The notes under the pieces are model-generated. The model did not search any database. It saw only the letters and a list, made by a program, of their open reading frames with translations, and had not been told where the DNA came from. From positions 1-64,000 of the forward strand of contig JAJZGO010000001.1 of NCBI GenBank assembly GCA_021798415.1: a stretch of DNA of 64,000 bases, written 5' to 3'. A program made the translations under genes and the position numbers. The DNA comes from Thermoplasmata archaeon. GTDB taxonomy: Archaea > Thermoplasmatota > Thermoplasmata > Lutacidiplasmatales > UBA184. Below, piece by piece: positions 53,074-61,571 of this stretch (its first letter is position 1; each line of letters begins with the position of its first letter).

Positions 53074-54093
53074 CTACGGGCCGAGGCCGAGGGACCGGTC
53101 GGTCAGGGCCACCGAGCTTGGCCCGTCCCGCGCGAGGTCGAACATCGCCCGGATCGCGTCGATGTTCTCGGGGACGACGATCGATTCCTGGTGGATCGCC
53201 TGGAAGAAGTAGAGGTCCCGGCCGTCGAGCCGCACCCCCGCCTCCCACAGGACGTTCTCCATCATGTCGTTGAACCCGAGCCCACGGTCGCGCGCGTACT
53301 CCATCACCTGGGGGGTCCCGTCCACGTGCTCCCACGCCGCGAACACGCGGAACCGGGGCGTCCGCCGGAACATCTCCAGGACCTCCCGGGCGCTCGCGGG
53401 CGCTCGCGTCAGGCGGACGTGGTTGACGTGCACGTGCATGAGGGTGGTCGGGACGACGAGGGCGGTGGTCGCGATCGAGAGGTCGGGGTAGATCGTCTGC
53501 ACGTCGGGCCCGTGGTGGGACGGGAGGTGGAACGTGGGCAGGATGCCGTTGATCGGGCCCTTCTTCGACTCGGCGGGGTCCGCGCCCCGGCGAACGAGCG
53601 TCGCCTCCCAGTGGTCGACCCCCCAGTTCGACCGGAGGACGGACGCCGCCCGTACGAGGCCCGTGGTGTTGCACGAGACGACCCGCAGCGAGCGCTTTCC
53701 GCGACCTGCGTCGTAGTTGCCGAGGGCGCTGAACGACGCTTCGGCGACGTCCGATTTCTCGCCGCCTTGGAAAATGGCCCGGATGCCCCGGGCGTCGTAG
53801 AGCGACCGATTCTCCCGGCCGACCTTCTCGGGGGCGGCGTCGACCACCACGTCGACCTTCGCGAGGAGGTCGGAGAGGGTCCCCGCGATCGGAAGGCCCG
53901 CGCCGGCGAACTCGGCGAGGGCGCCGTCGCCGGCGACGTAGAGCGGGTGGCCCTTCTCCGCGGCCCGACGCGCCTCGAAGCTCGGTCGCGTCTTCGTCAC
54001 CCCGACGAGCTCCATGTCGGGCTGCCGCGAGACCGCTTCCGCGACGCGCTTGCCGATCGTTCCGTAGCCGTTGACCGCGACCCGAACCTTCAC
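53074..54093 (-). CDS. gap: Glyceraldehyde-3-phosphate dehydrogenase, archaeal type II
   Basis: A 339-residue protein. VRVAVNGYGTIGKRVAEAV is the NAD(P) site, Cys141 in VVSCNTTGL is the nucleophile, and HLPSHHGPDVQTIYPDLSI and GFNDMMENVLWEAGV are archaeal-type text. It converts glyceraldehyde-3-phosphate to 1,3-bisphosphoglycerate, or the reverse in gluconeogenesis. GTG 54093 starts VKVRVAV; TATA-like TCTTTATCCC near 54126-54135 gives a short leader. It is divergent from the acyl-CoA dehydrogenase. Confidence 0.95.
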   Translation of the reverse strand: MKVRVAVNGYGTIGKRVAEAVSRQPDMELVGVTKTRPSFEARRAAEKGHPLYVAGDGALAEFAGAGLPIAGTLSDLLAKVDVVVDAAPEKVGRENRSLYDARGIRAIFQGGEKSDVAEASFSALGNYDAGRGKRSLRVVSCNTTGLVRAASVLRSNWGVDHWEATLVRRGADPAESKKGPINGILPTFHLPSHHGPDVQTIYPDLSIATTALVVPTTLMHVHVNHVRLTRAPASAREVLEMFRRTPRFRVFAAWEHVDGTPQVMEYARDRGLGFNDMMENVLWEAGVRLDGRDLYFFQAIHQESIVVPENIDAIRAMFDLARDGPSSVALTDRSLGLGP

Positions 54094-54207
54094 CGGCCGT
54101 CCCCCGTACGTCGGAGCCGTGCCGGGGATAAAGACGTTCCCCGGTGCTCCGTCCGACGCGCCCCGGAGATAGGCTAATCTCCCGGCGGGCCTCGAGAGCC
54201 GGCACCG

Positions 54208-55398
54208 ATGGATTTCCGGTTGTCGGACGAGGAAGAGGCGTTCCAGGCCGCGGTCCGGCGCTTCGGGGACAAGGTGCTGCGGCCGCACGAGAGGGAGATC
54301 GACACCGAGGGCCGTATTCCCGCCGAGGTCCTGCGCGCGATGGCCGACCTCGGCCTCCTCGCGATGCCCGTCCCCGCGGAGTACGGCGGGATGGGAGCGT
54401 CCGCGGTCCTCACGGAGCTCGCCGCGGAGGAGATCGGGCGCGGCGACTTCTCGATGGCCACGGCGGTCTTCTTCCTTCTCGAAGCGGGATGGGGATACGT
54501 GCTGAGCCGGCACGGGACCGAGGAGGCGAAGCGCGAAGTGCTGCCGCCCGTCTGCGCCGGCCAAGCGTTCCTCGGCGTCGCCACGACCGAGCCGACCGGG
54601 GGGAGCGACCTCGCGAACCTGCGCACGCGCTCGCACCGGGACGGAGGTGCGTTCGTCCTCCACGGTGAGAAGGCGTTCGTCTCGGGCGTCGAGGAGGCGA
54701 AGACGCTCGGAGGTGGTCACTTGACGCTCGCGAAGTCGGCGACCGGTGGGTTCGACCTGCTCTACGTCCCGACGCGCACGGACGGCATCTCCACCCAGCG
54801 GTTCCACAACATGGGCCGCATGGGGATCTCGACCGGCGGACTCACGTACCAGGACGCGCGGGTCCCGGCCAAGTACCTCCTCGGGACGGAGGGACACGGC
54901 TTCGGCTGCGCGATGGAAGGGTTCACGGTCGCCCGGACGTTCGTGAGCGCCGCGTGCATCGGCGCGGCGGAGCGGGCGCTCGAGACCGGCATGGCGTACA
55001 TCCGGGAGCGGAAGGCGTTCGGCCAGCCGCTCGGGAAGTTCGAGGGGATCCAGTTCGAGCTGGTCGACCTCTGGACGCAGGTCGAGGCGGTGAAGTGGCA
55101 ATGCCGTCGGGCCGCGTGGCTGCTCGACTCCTACACGTTGAAGGGGGACGACTCGCACCGCTCCGAGGTCGACCGCGCGGTCGCGTCGGTCAAGCTCACC
55201 GCGCCCCCGGTCGCGTTCGAGTGCGTGAAGCGCGTGATGATGTGGTTCGGGGCCGCCGGCTACACCAAGGACGTCGGCCTCGAGCTCGGCTTCCGCGGGA
55301 TCATGTCGTACCTCGTCGGGGCGGAGGGCGGGCTCAACATCATGCGGATCATCCTCGGGCGCGAGCTCCTCGGCAAGGAGTTCGTCCCGTACAAGTGA
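54208..55398 (+). CDS. Acyl-CoA dehydrogenase
   Basis: A 396-residue FAD enzyme. It has the N-terminal helical part (LSDEEEAFQAAVRRFGDKVL), the FAD loop TEPTGGSDLANLRTRS and the C-terminal helices with RKAFGQPLGKFEGIQFEL and a late FGAAGYTKD segment. It introduces a double bond into an acyl-CoA and passes electrons to ETF. No other beta-oxidation genes are next to it. Which chain length it uses cannot be told. Confidence 0.9.
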   Translation: MDFRLSDEEEAFQAAVRRFGDKVLRPHEREIDTEGRIPAEVLRAMADLGLLAMPVPAEYGGMGASAVLTELAAEEIGRGDFSMATAVFFLLEAGWGYVLSRHGTEEAKREVLPPVCAGQAFLGVATTEPTGGSDLANLRTRSHRDGGAFVLHGEKAFVSGVEEAKTLGGGHLTLAKSATGGFDLLYVPTRTDGISTQRFHNMGRMGISTGGLTYQDARVPAKYLLGTEGHGFGCAMEGFTVARTFVSAACIGAAERALETGMAYIRERKAFGQPLGKFEGIQFELVDLWTQVEAVKWQCRRAAWLLDSYTLKGDDSHRSEVDRAVASVKLTAPPVAFECVKRVMMWFGAAGYTKDVGLELGFRGIMSYLVGAEGGLNIMRIILGRELLGKEFVPYK

Positions 55399-55405
55399 CC
55401 CCGCG

Positions 55406-56392
55406 ATGCCGGCGCTGAGGTCCGGCCGACCGACCCCGATCCGCGAGCGGGCGTTCCACGACTGGCTCGCCCGTCGCCTGCCGGCGGGGCGCGGCGGGCT
55501 CCTTCCGCTCGGCGACGACGCAGCGGCGGTCGAGCCTCCGGCTCGCTCGGTGGCGGTGCTCTCGACCGACTCGCTCGTCGAGGGGACCCACTTCCTCGCG
55601 GAGTCCCGGCCCGACCACGTGGGAAGCGCGGCGACGAACGTCAGCCTCTCCGACCTGGCGGCGAAGGGCGCCCGGCCCTCCGCGCTCCTGCTCGCGATCA
55701 TCGTCCCGCCCGGGTCCCCGGCGTCGTGGGCCGAGGCCGTCGTCCGGGGCGCGGAGCGGGCCGCGCGGCGGTACGGCGCGCACGTGGTCGGCGGCGACAC
55801 CAAGCCCGGTCCGGTCCCGACCGTCGTCAGCACCGCGCTCGGGTGGGGGGATCCCCGACGGCTCGCCCCGCGCTCGGGGGCCCGCTCGGGAGACATCGTC
55901 GTCACCACCGGTACGGTCGGCCGGGGCGGCGTTGCGGCGGCGTCGCTCCGGCGGGGCGGGACGCCGTCCCGGGCGGACCTCGCCCGGCTGCTCGACGTGC
56001 GGCCGCGTGTCCGGGAAGGGATCGTTCTTTCCCGCTGGGCCCACGCGATGATCGACACTTCCGACGGACTCGCCGAAGCGGCCCGTCTCGTCGCCGCGGC
56101 GAGCCGGGTCCGCGTCGTGGTCGACGAGGACCGCCTCCCGCTCGCTCCCGGGGTGGCCCGGTCGGTCCGCTCCCGAGCGGGGCGGCGGGCTCTGGCCTTC
56201 TTCGGGGGCGACTACGAGCTCCTCGCGACGATCGCGCCGGGCGACCTCGGACGCGCCGTCCGCGCGGTCGCCCGGGTCGGCGGTCGCCTCACCGCGGTCG
56301 GTTCGGTCGCCTCCGGACGCGGCGCGTGGCTCGTCGCGGACGGCCGCCTCGAGCCGATGCCCGAACCCGGGTGGGCCCCCTTCGGTCGGTAG
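55406..56392 (+). CDS. thiL: Thiamine-monophosphate kinase
   Basis: A 328-residue protein of the AIR-synthase/ThiL fold. Visible motifs are LLPLGDDAAAVEP (Mg binding Asp residues), STDSLVEGTHFLAE, NVSLSDLAAKGARPSALLLA (shown in part), VGGDTKPGP and AMIDTSDGLAEA. It makes thiamine pyrophosphate from thiamine phosphate and ATP. The start is ATG 55406, 7 bp after the acyl-CoA dehydrogenase stop, so the two may share a transcript. The length is standard. Confidence 0.92.
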   Translation: MPALRSGRPTPIRERAFHDWLARRLPAGRGGLLPLGDDAAAVEPPARSVAVLSTDSLVEGTHFLAESRPDHVGSAATNVSLSDLAAKGARPSALLLAIIVPPGSPASWAEAVVRGAERAARRYGAHVVGGDTKPGPVPTVVSTALGWGDPRRLAPRSGARSGDIVVTTGTVGRGGVAAASLRRGGTPSRADLARLLDVRPRVREGIVLSRWAHAMIDTSDGLAEAARLVAAASRVRVVVDEDRLPLAPGVARSVRSRAGRRALAFFGGDYELLATIAPGDLGRAVRAVARVGGRLTAVGSVASGRGAWLVADGRLEPMPEPGWAPFGR

Positions 56393-56500
56393 CCCGCCGA
56401 GAGTTTCGGCGGTGGGCCGCCGTGCGTCACCCTCACAGACTTCACGTTACTCTCAAGTAGGAGGGGCCGGCTTCTGGCGGGTACCCGAGGTGGCGTGCAC

Positions 56501-57763
56501 ATGGCAGGCACCGAATCGCAGATCAATCCGTTTGAGACAGCGAAGCAACAGGTGGACATCGTCGCGGACCTGATCGGCCTCGACGGCGGCCTGCGCGACG
56601 TCCTGAAGCACCCGAAGCGGGAGCTCACGGTCAACTTCCCGGTCCGGATGGACGACGGCACCTATCGCGTGTACACCGGTCACCGGGTCCAGTACAACAT
56701 GGCCCGCGGACCGTGCAAGGGCGGCATCCGCTACCACCCGCAGGTCACGCTCGACGAGGTCCGGGCCCTCGCGGCCTGGATGACGTGGAAGTGCGCCGTC
56801 GTCAACATCCCGTACGGCGGGGCGAAGGGCGGCGTCATCTGCGACCCGAAGCACATGTCGAAGGGCGAGCTCGAGCGAATGACCCGCCGCTACGCGAGCG
56901 AGATCAGCGCGTTCATCGGGCCCGAGATGGACATCCCCGCGCCCGACGTCTACACCGACAGCCAGACGATGGCGTGGATCATGGACACGTACTCGATGCA
57001 GAAGGGCTACAGCGTACCGGGCGTCGTCACCGGCAAGCCGATCAGCCTCGGCGGGAGCGAAGGCCGCGGCGAAGCGACGGGGCGCGGGTGCGCGTACGTG
57101 ATCCGCGAGGCGTCGAAGCACGCGGGCGTCCACGTCAAGAACGGCACCGTCGCCGTCCAGGGGTTCGGCAACGCGGGCAGCGTCGCCGCGAACATCCTCT
57201 ACGACGAACAGGGCGCGAAGATCGTCGCGATCTCCGACTCGAAGGGCGGGATCTACCGCGCGGACGGGATGAACCCGCACGCCGTCGAGGCGCACAAGGC
57301 GAAGACCGGCTCGGTGGTCGGCTTCCCCGGCGCGAAGGCGATATCGAACGAGGAGATCCTCGAGACGAAGGCGGACATCCTCATCCCGGCGGCGCTCGAG
57401 AACCAGATCACCGCGAAGAACGCGGGCAAGATCCAGGCGAAGATCGTCGCCGAGGCCGCGAACGGCCCGACGCTCCCCGCCGCGGACACCGTCCTCTACG
57501 AGAAGAAGATCACCGTGCTTCCCGACATCCTCGCGAACGCAGGGGGCGTCACGGTGAGCTACTTCGAGTGGGCGCAGGACATCCAGGGGTTCTACTGGAC
57601 GCTCGACGAGGTCAACCAGCGCCTCGAGCGGGTCATGGTCCGGTCGTACGACGCGGTCCACAAGGTCGCGACGGAGCGCCACGTCCACAACCGCACCGCC
57701 GCCTACGTCCTCGCGATCCAGCGCGTGGTCGACGCGGTGAAGCTGCGCGGGATCTACCCGTAG
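56501..57763 (+). CDS. gdhA: Glutamate dehydrogenase
   Basis: About 420 residues of the Glu/Leu/Phe/Val dehydrogenase family. Substrate and catalytic text KGGIRYHP and IPYGGAKGGVICDPK, then PDVYTDSQTMAWIMDTY and the coenzyme site VAVQGFGNAGSVAAN. It links 2-oxoglutarate plus ammonia to glutamate. ATG 56501 has an SD-like GAGGTG 8-13 nt upstream, better than the GTG at 56495. Its own promoter probably lies in the 108-bp gap after thiL. Confidence 0.95.
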   Translation: MAGTESQINPFETAKQQVDIVADLIGLDGGLRDVLKHPKRELTVNFPVRMDDGTYRVYTGHRVQYNMARGPCKGGIRYHPQVTLDEVRALAAWMTWKCAVVNIPYGGAKGGVICDPKHMSKGELERMTRRYASEISAFIGPEMDIPAPDVYTDSQTMAWIMDTYSMQKGYSVPGVVTGKPISLGGSEGRGEATGRGCAYVIREASKHAGVHVKNGTVAVQGFGNAGSVAANILYDEQGAKIVAISDSKGGIYRADGMNPHAVEAHKAKTGSVVGFPGAKAISNEEILETKADILIPAALENQITAKNAGKIQAKIVAEAANGPTLPAADTVLYEKKITVLPDILANAGGVTVSYFEWAQDIQGFYWTLDEVNQRLERVMVRSYDAVHKVATERHVHNRTAAYVLAIQRVVDAVKLRGIYP

Positions 57764-57788
57764 GGCGGTCCCGGACGCGTCGGTCGAA

Positions 57789-58421
57789 ATGGTCGACCTC
57801 CCGCGCTGCCGTCAAGCGACGTGGGGGGACGCGGACCGGTGGGCCGGGCGGATCGCCGAGCGGGTCCGCGCGGCCGACGCGATCCCCCAGACGATCGTCG
57901 CGCTCACCCGCGGCGGTTGGGTCCCGGCGCGCCTCCTCTGCGACCTCCTCGGGGTCCACCGGCTCGTCTCGCTGCGCGCGCAGCACTGGGGCGTCACCGC
58001 GACCCCGAGCGGGAAGGCCGAGCTGACCGAGGGACTGAGCGGGTCGGTCGCCGACCAGCGGGTCCTCGTCGTCGACGACATCACGGACACCGGCGAGAGC
58101 CTCTCGCTCGCGGTCGAGCACGTGCGGGCCGGCCACCCGAGCCGCGTCGAGAGCGCGGCGTTCCTGCACATCGCCCACTCGACGTTCGTCCCGACCTACT
58201 ACGCCGAGGAGATCCCGCGGACCGCGTGGGTCTGGGTCGTCTTCCCGTGGAACTACTGGGAGGACCTTTCGACGCTCGCGGCGCGCGCCGCCGCGATCAC
58301 GCCCGGCATCGACGCCGTGCGCGCGACGCTGCGCGAGCGCTCGGGACTCGACGTCCCGCGGGCCGACCTCGAGCGGGTCGCTGCCCACACCCCTCTCGAC
58401 CGCCCGAAGGGTCCCGCGTAA
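57789..58421 (+). CDS. Purine-type phosphoribosyltransferase
   Basis: A 210-residue protein with the PRPP motif VLVVDDITDTGESLSLA and TIVALTRGGWVPARLL, both typical of xanthine/guanine/hypoxanthine phosphoribosyltransferases (Gpt-like, COG2236). The C-terminal VWVVFPWNYWED is the base-binding hood seen in archaeal members. It salvages a purine base to its nucleotide. 25 bp after gdhA on the same strand. Confidence 0.87.
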   Translation: MVDLPRCRQATWGDADRWAGRIAERVRAADAIPQTIVALTRGGWVPARLLCDLLGVHRLVSLRAQHWGVTATPSGKAELTEGLSGSVADQRVLVVDDITDTGESLSLAVEHVRAGHPSRVESAAFLHIAHSTFVPTYYAEEIPRTAWVWVVFPWNYWEDLSTLAARAAAITPGIDAVRATLRERSGLDVPRADLERVAAHTPLDRPKGPA

Positions 58422-58464
58422 GCCCCGCGGCCCCCGTCCCGGGGCCGGCCGCCTCGCCCGCCTC

Positions 58465-59556
58465 CTAGCTCGAACCGGTCGCGTCGCCCACCGCGGGAGG
58501 CCGCGACGCCGACCGGAAGTGCTGCTGGAGCACCCCCGCGCCGATCACGAGGCCGAACCCCGCGACGATCAACCCGACGATGAGCGGCAGCTGCGAGGGG
58601 CGGCTGATCCCTTCGAGGTACCGGACGAGGTAGACGATCCCGAAGCTCACGCACCCGATCCCGACGATCGAGGTCGTGGCGACCAGGAACGAGCGGGGGA
58701 AGCGCCCGCGGGAGAACATCCGTCGGATCGCCCGACCGCTTTCCCAGACGAGGGCGCCGAGGACCCACCAGATGAGCCCCGAGTCGAGGAAGAGGAGGAT
58801 CCGGTCGAGCGGCGGCGCCGTGCTCGCGTAATAGGCGTTGTACCCCGAGAGGAACCCGACGCCGACCAGCGCGATCGCGAAGAGGCCGAAGCCGAACGCG
58901 ACCGACCCCTGGCGGACGTCGGTCGAGGCGCTGCGCACCGAATCGATGATCGCCTCGTCGATGTCGAACGTCCAGAAGATGAGGTAGACCCCGAGGACGA
59001 CCGCGAGGCCGATCACGCCCCAGAGGAGCACCCCGCCCGCGGCCGCGAGGCCGAGGATCAAGAGAACGAGGGCGAACGGGAGGACGGTCTTCGCGCGAAG
59101 CTTCGGGTCCTTGAGGGCGCGCACGAGCGTGTAGTACGTCGACTCGATGCTCGCGTTCTGCCGCACGAAGACCCGGCGGACGCCGTCGACGCGGACGCGC
59201 GACGCGAGGATCGGGAAGAGGAACTCGTCCTCCGCCCCGTCGCTGACGAGGTAGCTCGACGTCGCGCGGACGCGGTCGAGCACGTGGTCGAACTGGTCGG
59301 CGACGCGGCGGTCGGAGAGGACCCCGACCTTCGGCGAGCCGGTGAGGATGCAGACTTCGCACTCCTCGCCCGCACCCCGGAGCTCGTCGAGCAGGCTCAC
59401 CGCCGCGAAGATCGCGTTCGTGTCCGAGTCCTCCGGGTCGACCGTCCCGAGGCGGACCGCGGCGTCGAGGACGTCCGCGCGGCCGACGACCGGTCCGACC
59501 ACGCCGGCCTTGCGGCCCAGGTCGTCGTCCCGGTCGATGCACACGACGAGTCGCAT
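58465..59556 (-). CDS. DUF373 family membrane protein
   Basis: A 363-residue archaeal protein. The first 150 residues form a soluble domain beginning MRLVVCIDRDDDLGRKAGV with further acidic residues (DPEDSDTNAIFAAVSL) and ILTGSPKVGV. Six or so membrane helices follow. DUF373 is an archaea-specific family of unknown function. It is convergent with the phosphoribosyltransferase and divergent from proS. A TATA-like TTGTTAAG lies near 59582-59589. Confidence 0.88.
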   Translation of the reverse strand: MRLVVCIDRDDDLGRKAGVVGPVVGRADVLDAAVRLGTVDPEDSDTNAIFAAVSLLDELRGAGEECEVCILTGSPKVGVLSDRRVADQFDHVLDRVRATSSYLVSDGAEDEFLFPILASRVRVDGVRRVFVRQNASIESTYYTLVRALKDPKLRAKTVLPFALVLLILGLAAAGGVLLWGVIGLAVVLGVYLIFWTFDIDEAIIDSVRSASTDVRQGSVAFGFGLFAIALVGVGFLSGYNAYYASTAPPLDRILLFLDSGLIWWVLGALVWESGRAIRRMFSRGRFPRSFLVATTSIVGIGCVSFGIVYLVRYLEGISRPSQLPLIVGLIVAGFGLVIGAGVLQQHFRSASRPPAVGDATGSS

Positions 59557-59689
59557 GGCCCCTTCAATATGGTGGGCTCAGGGCTTAACAACTTGCGTGC
59601 ACTCCGACCGACGCGCCGAGGGTCCCGGAGGGGCTCCGGGGGCCGGGTCCGACCGGTCCCGCCGGCGGGGCGAGCTCCGGCCACGGACG

Positions 59690-59703
59690 CCTATACGCTT
59701 ATA
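59690..59703 (+). promoter_or_regulatory. TATA box of the prolyl-tRNA synthetase gene
   Basis: CTTATACT (59698-59705) is centred about 30 nt before the ATG at 59732; a second CTATAC lies just upstream. Confidence 0.55.
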
Positions 59704-59731
59704 CTCCCCGGCCTCCCCTTCCGACGCTCTC

Positions 59732-61159
59732 ATGGCCGACCTGCCCGACAAGGGGACGGCGTTCATCGACTGGTACCTCGCCGTCGTCGAGGAGGCCGGG
59801 CTCACCGACAAGCGCTACGGCGTCAAGGGGATGAACATCTGGACCCCGTACGGGTTCCTCGCGCGCCGCCACCTCGACGCCGTCCTCGTCCGGGAGATCG
59901 AGGCGACCGGCTCGCAGCCGGTCGAGTTCCCCACGCTGATCCCCGAGACCGAGTTCGCGAAGGAGAAGGAGCACATCAAGGGGTTCGACGAGCAGGTCTT
60001 CTGGGTCACGAAGGGCGGGAGCTCGACGCTCGACGTCCCGCTCGTCCTCCGGCCCACGAGCGAGACCGCGATCTACCCCGTCTTCGCGCTCTGGGTCCGG
60101 TCCCACCGGGACCTCCCGCTCAACCTCTACCAGATCGTGAACGTCTTCCGCTACGAGACGAAGACGACGCGGCCGTTCCTGCGGGTCCGGGAGATCCACT
60201 TCTTCGAGGAGCACACGTGCCAGGTCGACGAAGCCCACGCGACCGAGCGGCTGCGCTCGAACCTCGGCGCCTTTCGCCAGATGGCGGCGGCGCTCGCGCT
60301 CCCCTACGTCGCCGTGCGTCGCCCGGACTGGGACAAGTTCCCCGGGGCGCACTCCTCCGTCGCTTTCGACATCCCGGTCGGAGGCGGCCGCACGCTCCAG
60401 ATCGGCAGCATCCACCACTACCGGGACAACTTCGCCGGACCGTACGGTATCCGGTACGAGGCGGCCGACGGGAGCCAGAAGCTCGTCCACCAGACGACGT
60501 TCGGGCTATCGGAGCGGCTCCTCGGGGCGGTCGTCGCCGTCCACGGGGACGCCAAGGGGGCGGTCTTCCCGACCTCGATCGCTCCGTACGAGGTCGTGAT
60601 CGTGCCGATCCCCTCGGCGGAGGCGGGGGACGCGCCCCTCGCCGCGGCCCGCGAGCTCGCCGAGCGGCTGCGCCGCGCGGGCCGCCGGGTCCGCCTCGAT
60701 GACGGTGACGAGCGACCCGGGGCGAAGTACTACCGCTGGGAGCTGCGCGGCGCGCCGTTGAGGCTCGAGGTCGGCCGCCGGGAGGCCGAAGGAAGGGTCG
60801 CGACCGCTGTCGACCGCCTCGGCCACCGCGACCGCATCCCGTTCGACGCGCTCGAGAACGACGTCGCCCGTCGGCTCGCCGAGTTCGACCGGAGCCTCGC
60901 CGCACGCGCCCGCGCCGCCTTCGAGGAGGCGTTCGTGCTCGTCGCCCGGCTCTCGGAGCTCGCCGGATCGACCCGGGTCGGTGTCCTCTCCTGGTGCGGG
61001 AGCGAGGAGTGCGGCCACAAGGTCGAGGCCGCGGTCGAGGGCGCGCTCCTCGGGACGCCCGAGGAGGGCCTCCCGATCCCGGTCGGCGAGCCCGGCCCGT
61101 GCGTCGGATGCGGGTCGACGGCGGGGGTCCGCTGGGCCCTCGCCGGGCGGCCGCTCTAG
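59732..61159 (+). CDS. proS: Prolyl-tRNA synthetase, archaeal/eukaryotic type
   Basis: A 475-residue class II synthetase. Motif 2 is FRYETKTTRPFLRVREIHFFE (shown in part) and motif 3-like text is in GGGRTLQIGSIHHYRDNF. The anticodon domain (VVIVPIPSAEAG) and the C-terminal zinc-binding extension of this type (WCGSEECGHK and CVGCGSTAG) are complete. It charges tRNA-Pro with proline. ATG 59732 gives the normal start MADLPDKGTAFIDWY. Confidence 0.95.
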   Translation: MADLPDKGTAFIDWYLAVVEEAGLTDKRYGVKGMNIWTPYGFLARRHLDAVLVREIEATGSQPVEFPTLIPETEFAKEKEHIKGFDEQVFWVTKGGSSTLDVPLVLRPTSETAIYPVFALWVRSHRDLPLNLYQIVNVFRYETKTTRPFLRVREIHFFEEHTCQVDEAHATERLRSNLGAFRQMAAALALPYVAVRRPDWDKFPGAHSSVAFDIPVGGGRTLQIGSIHHYRDNFAGPYGIRYEAADGSQKLVHQTTFGLSERLLGAVVAVHGDAKGAVFPTSIAPYEVVIVPIPSAEAGDAPLAAARELAERLRRAGRRVRLDDGDERPGAKYYRWELRGAPLRLEVGRREAEGRVATAVDRLGHRDRIPFDALENDVARRLAEFDRSLAARARAAFEEAFVLVARLSELAGSTRVGVLSWCGSEECGHKVEAAVEGALLGTPEEGLPIPVGEPGPCVGCGSTAGVRWALAGRPL

Positions 61160-61163
61160 CGCC

Positions 61164-61421
61164 TCAGCGGGACGGTGCCTGCGGCGCCGGAGGGTTCGGC
61201 AGGACGAGCCACATGCCGGCGAGGCCGAAGAGGAGCATGGTGATGACGACGGCGTAAACGCCGTTGTCGATCCAGACCCCGAAGGAGACGCCCCACCAAA
61301 CGTAGAACCCCGCCGCGAGGACCACGAGGCCGGCGAACCCCCAGAACGTCGCCTTGCGCGCGGTCGACATTTCGAGCGGACGGCGGGCGGCCGACGGGAC
61401 GGCGGCGGGAGCTTCGGCCAT
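61164..61421 (-). CDS. Small two-helix membrane protein, hypothetical
   Basis: 85 residues: an Ala/Pro-rich N-terminus, helix 1 (WGFAGLVVLAAGFYVWWGV) and helix 2 (YAVVITMLLFGLAGMWLVL). No family recognised; the layout resembles small accessory subunits of membrane complexes. A TATA-like GGTTATCTAAC lies at about 61446-61455, 25-35 nt before the ATG. Convergent with proS, with a 4-bp gap. Confidence 0.6.
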   Translation of the reverse strand: MAEAPAAVPSAARRPLEMSTARKATFWGFAGLVVLAAGFYVWWGVSFGVWIDNGVYAVVITMLLFGLAGMWLVLPNPPAPQAPSR

Positions 61422-61571
61422 GCGCGCCGCCGACTCGGGGGCCGTTAGATAACCCTTGCGGAACCGACGGACCGGCGCGCGGTCGACCGGCCGCGGACGC
61501 CCGGACGGTGGACCGGCGCCGGACGTGCGGGTCGGTAGGGATTTAACCTCCGCCGGCGACTAGACGGTCCC

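Noticed and set aside
53074..56058. 994-codon minus-strand frame that includes the GAPDH gene
   Set aside because: Only the part up to 54093 is GAPDH; the rest is antisense to acyl-CoA dehydrogenase and thiL and has shadow composition.
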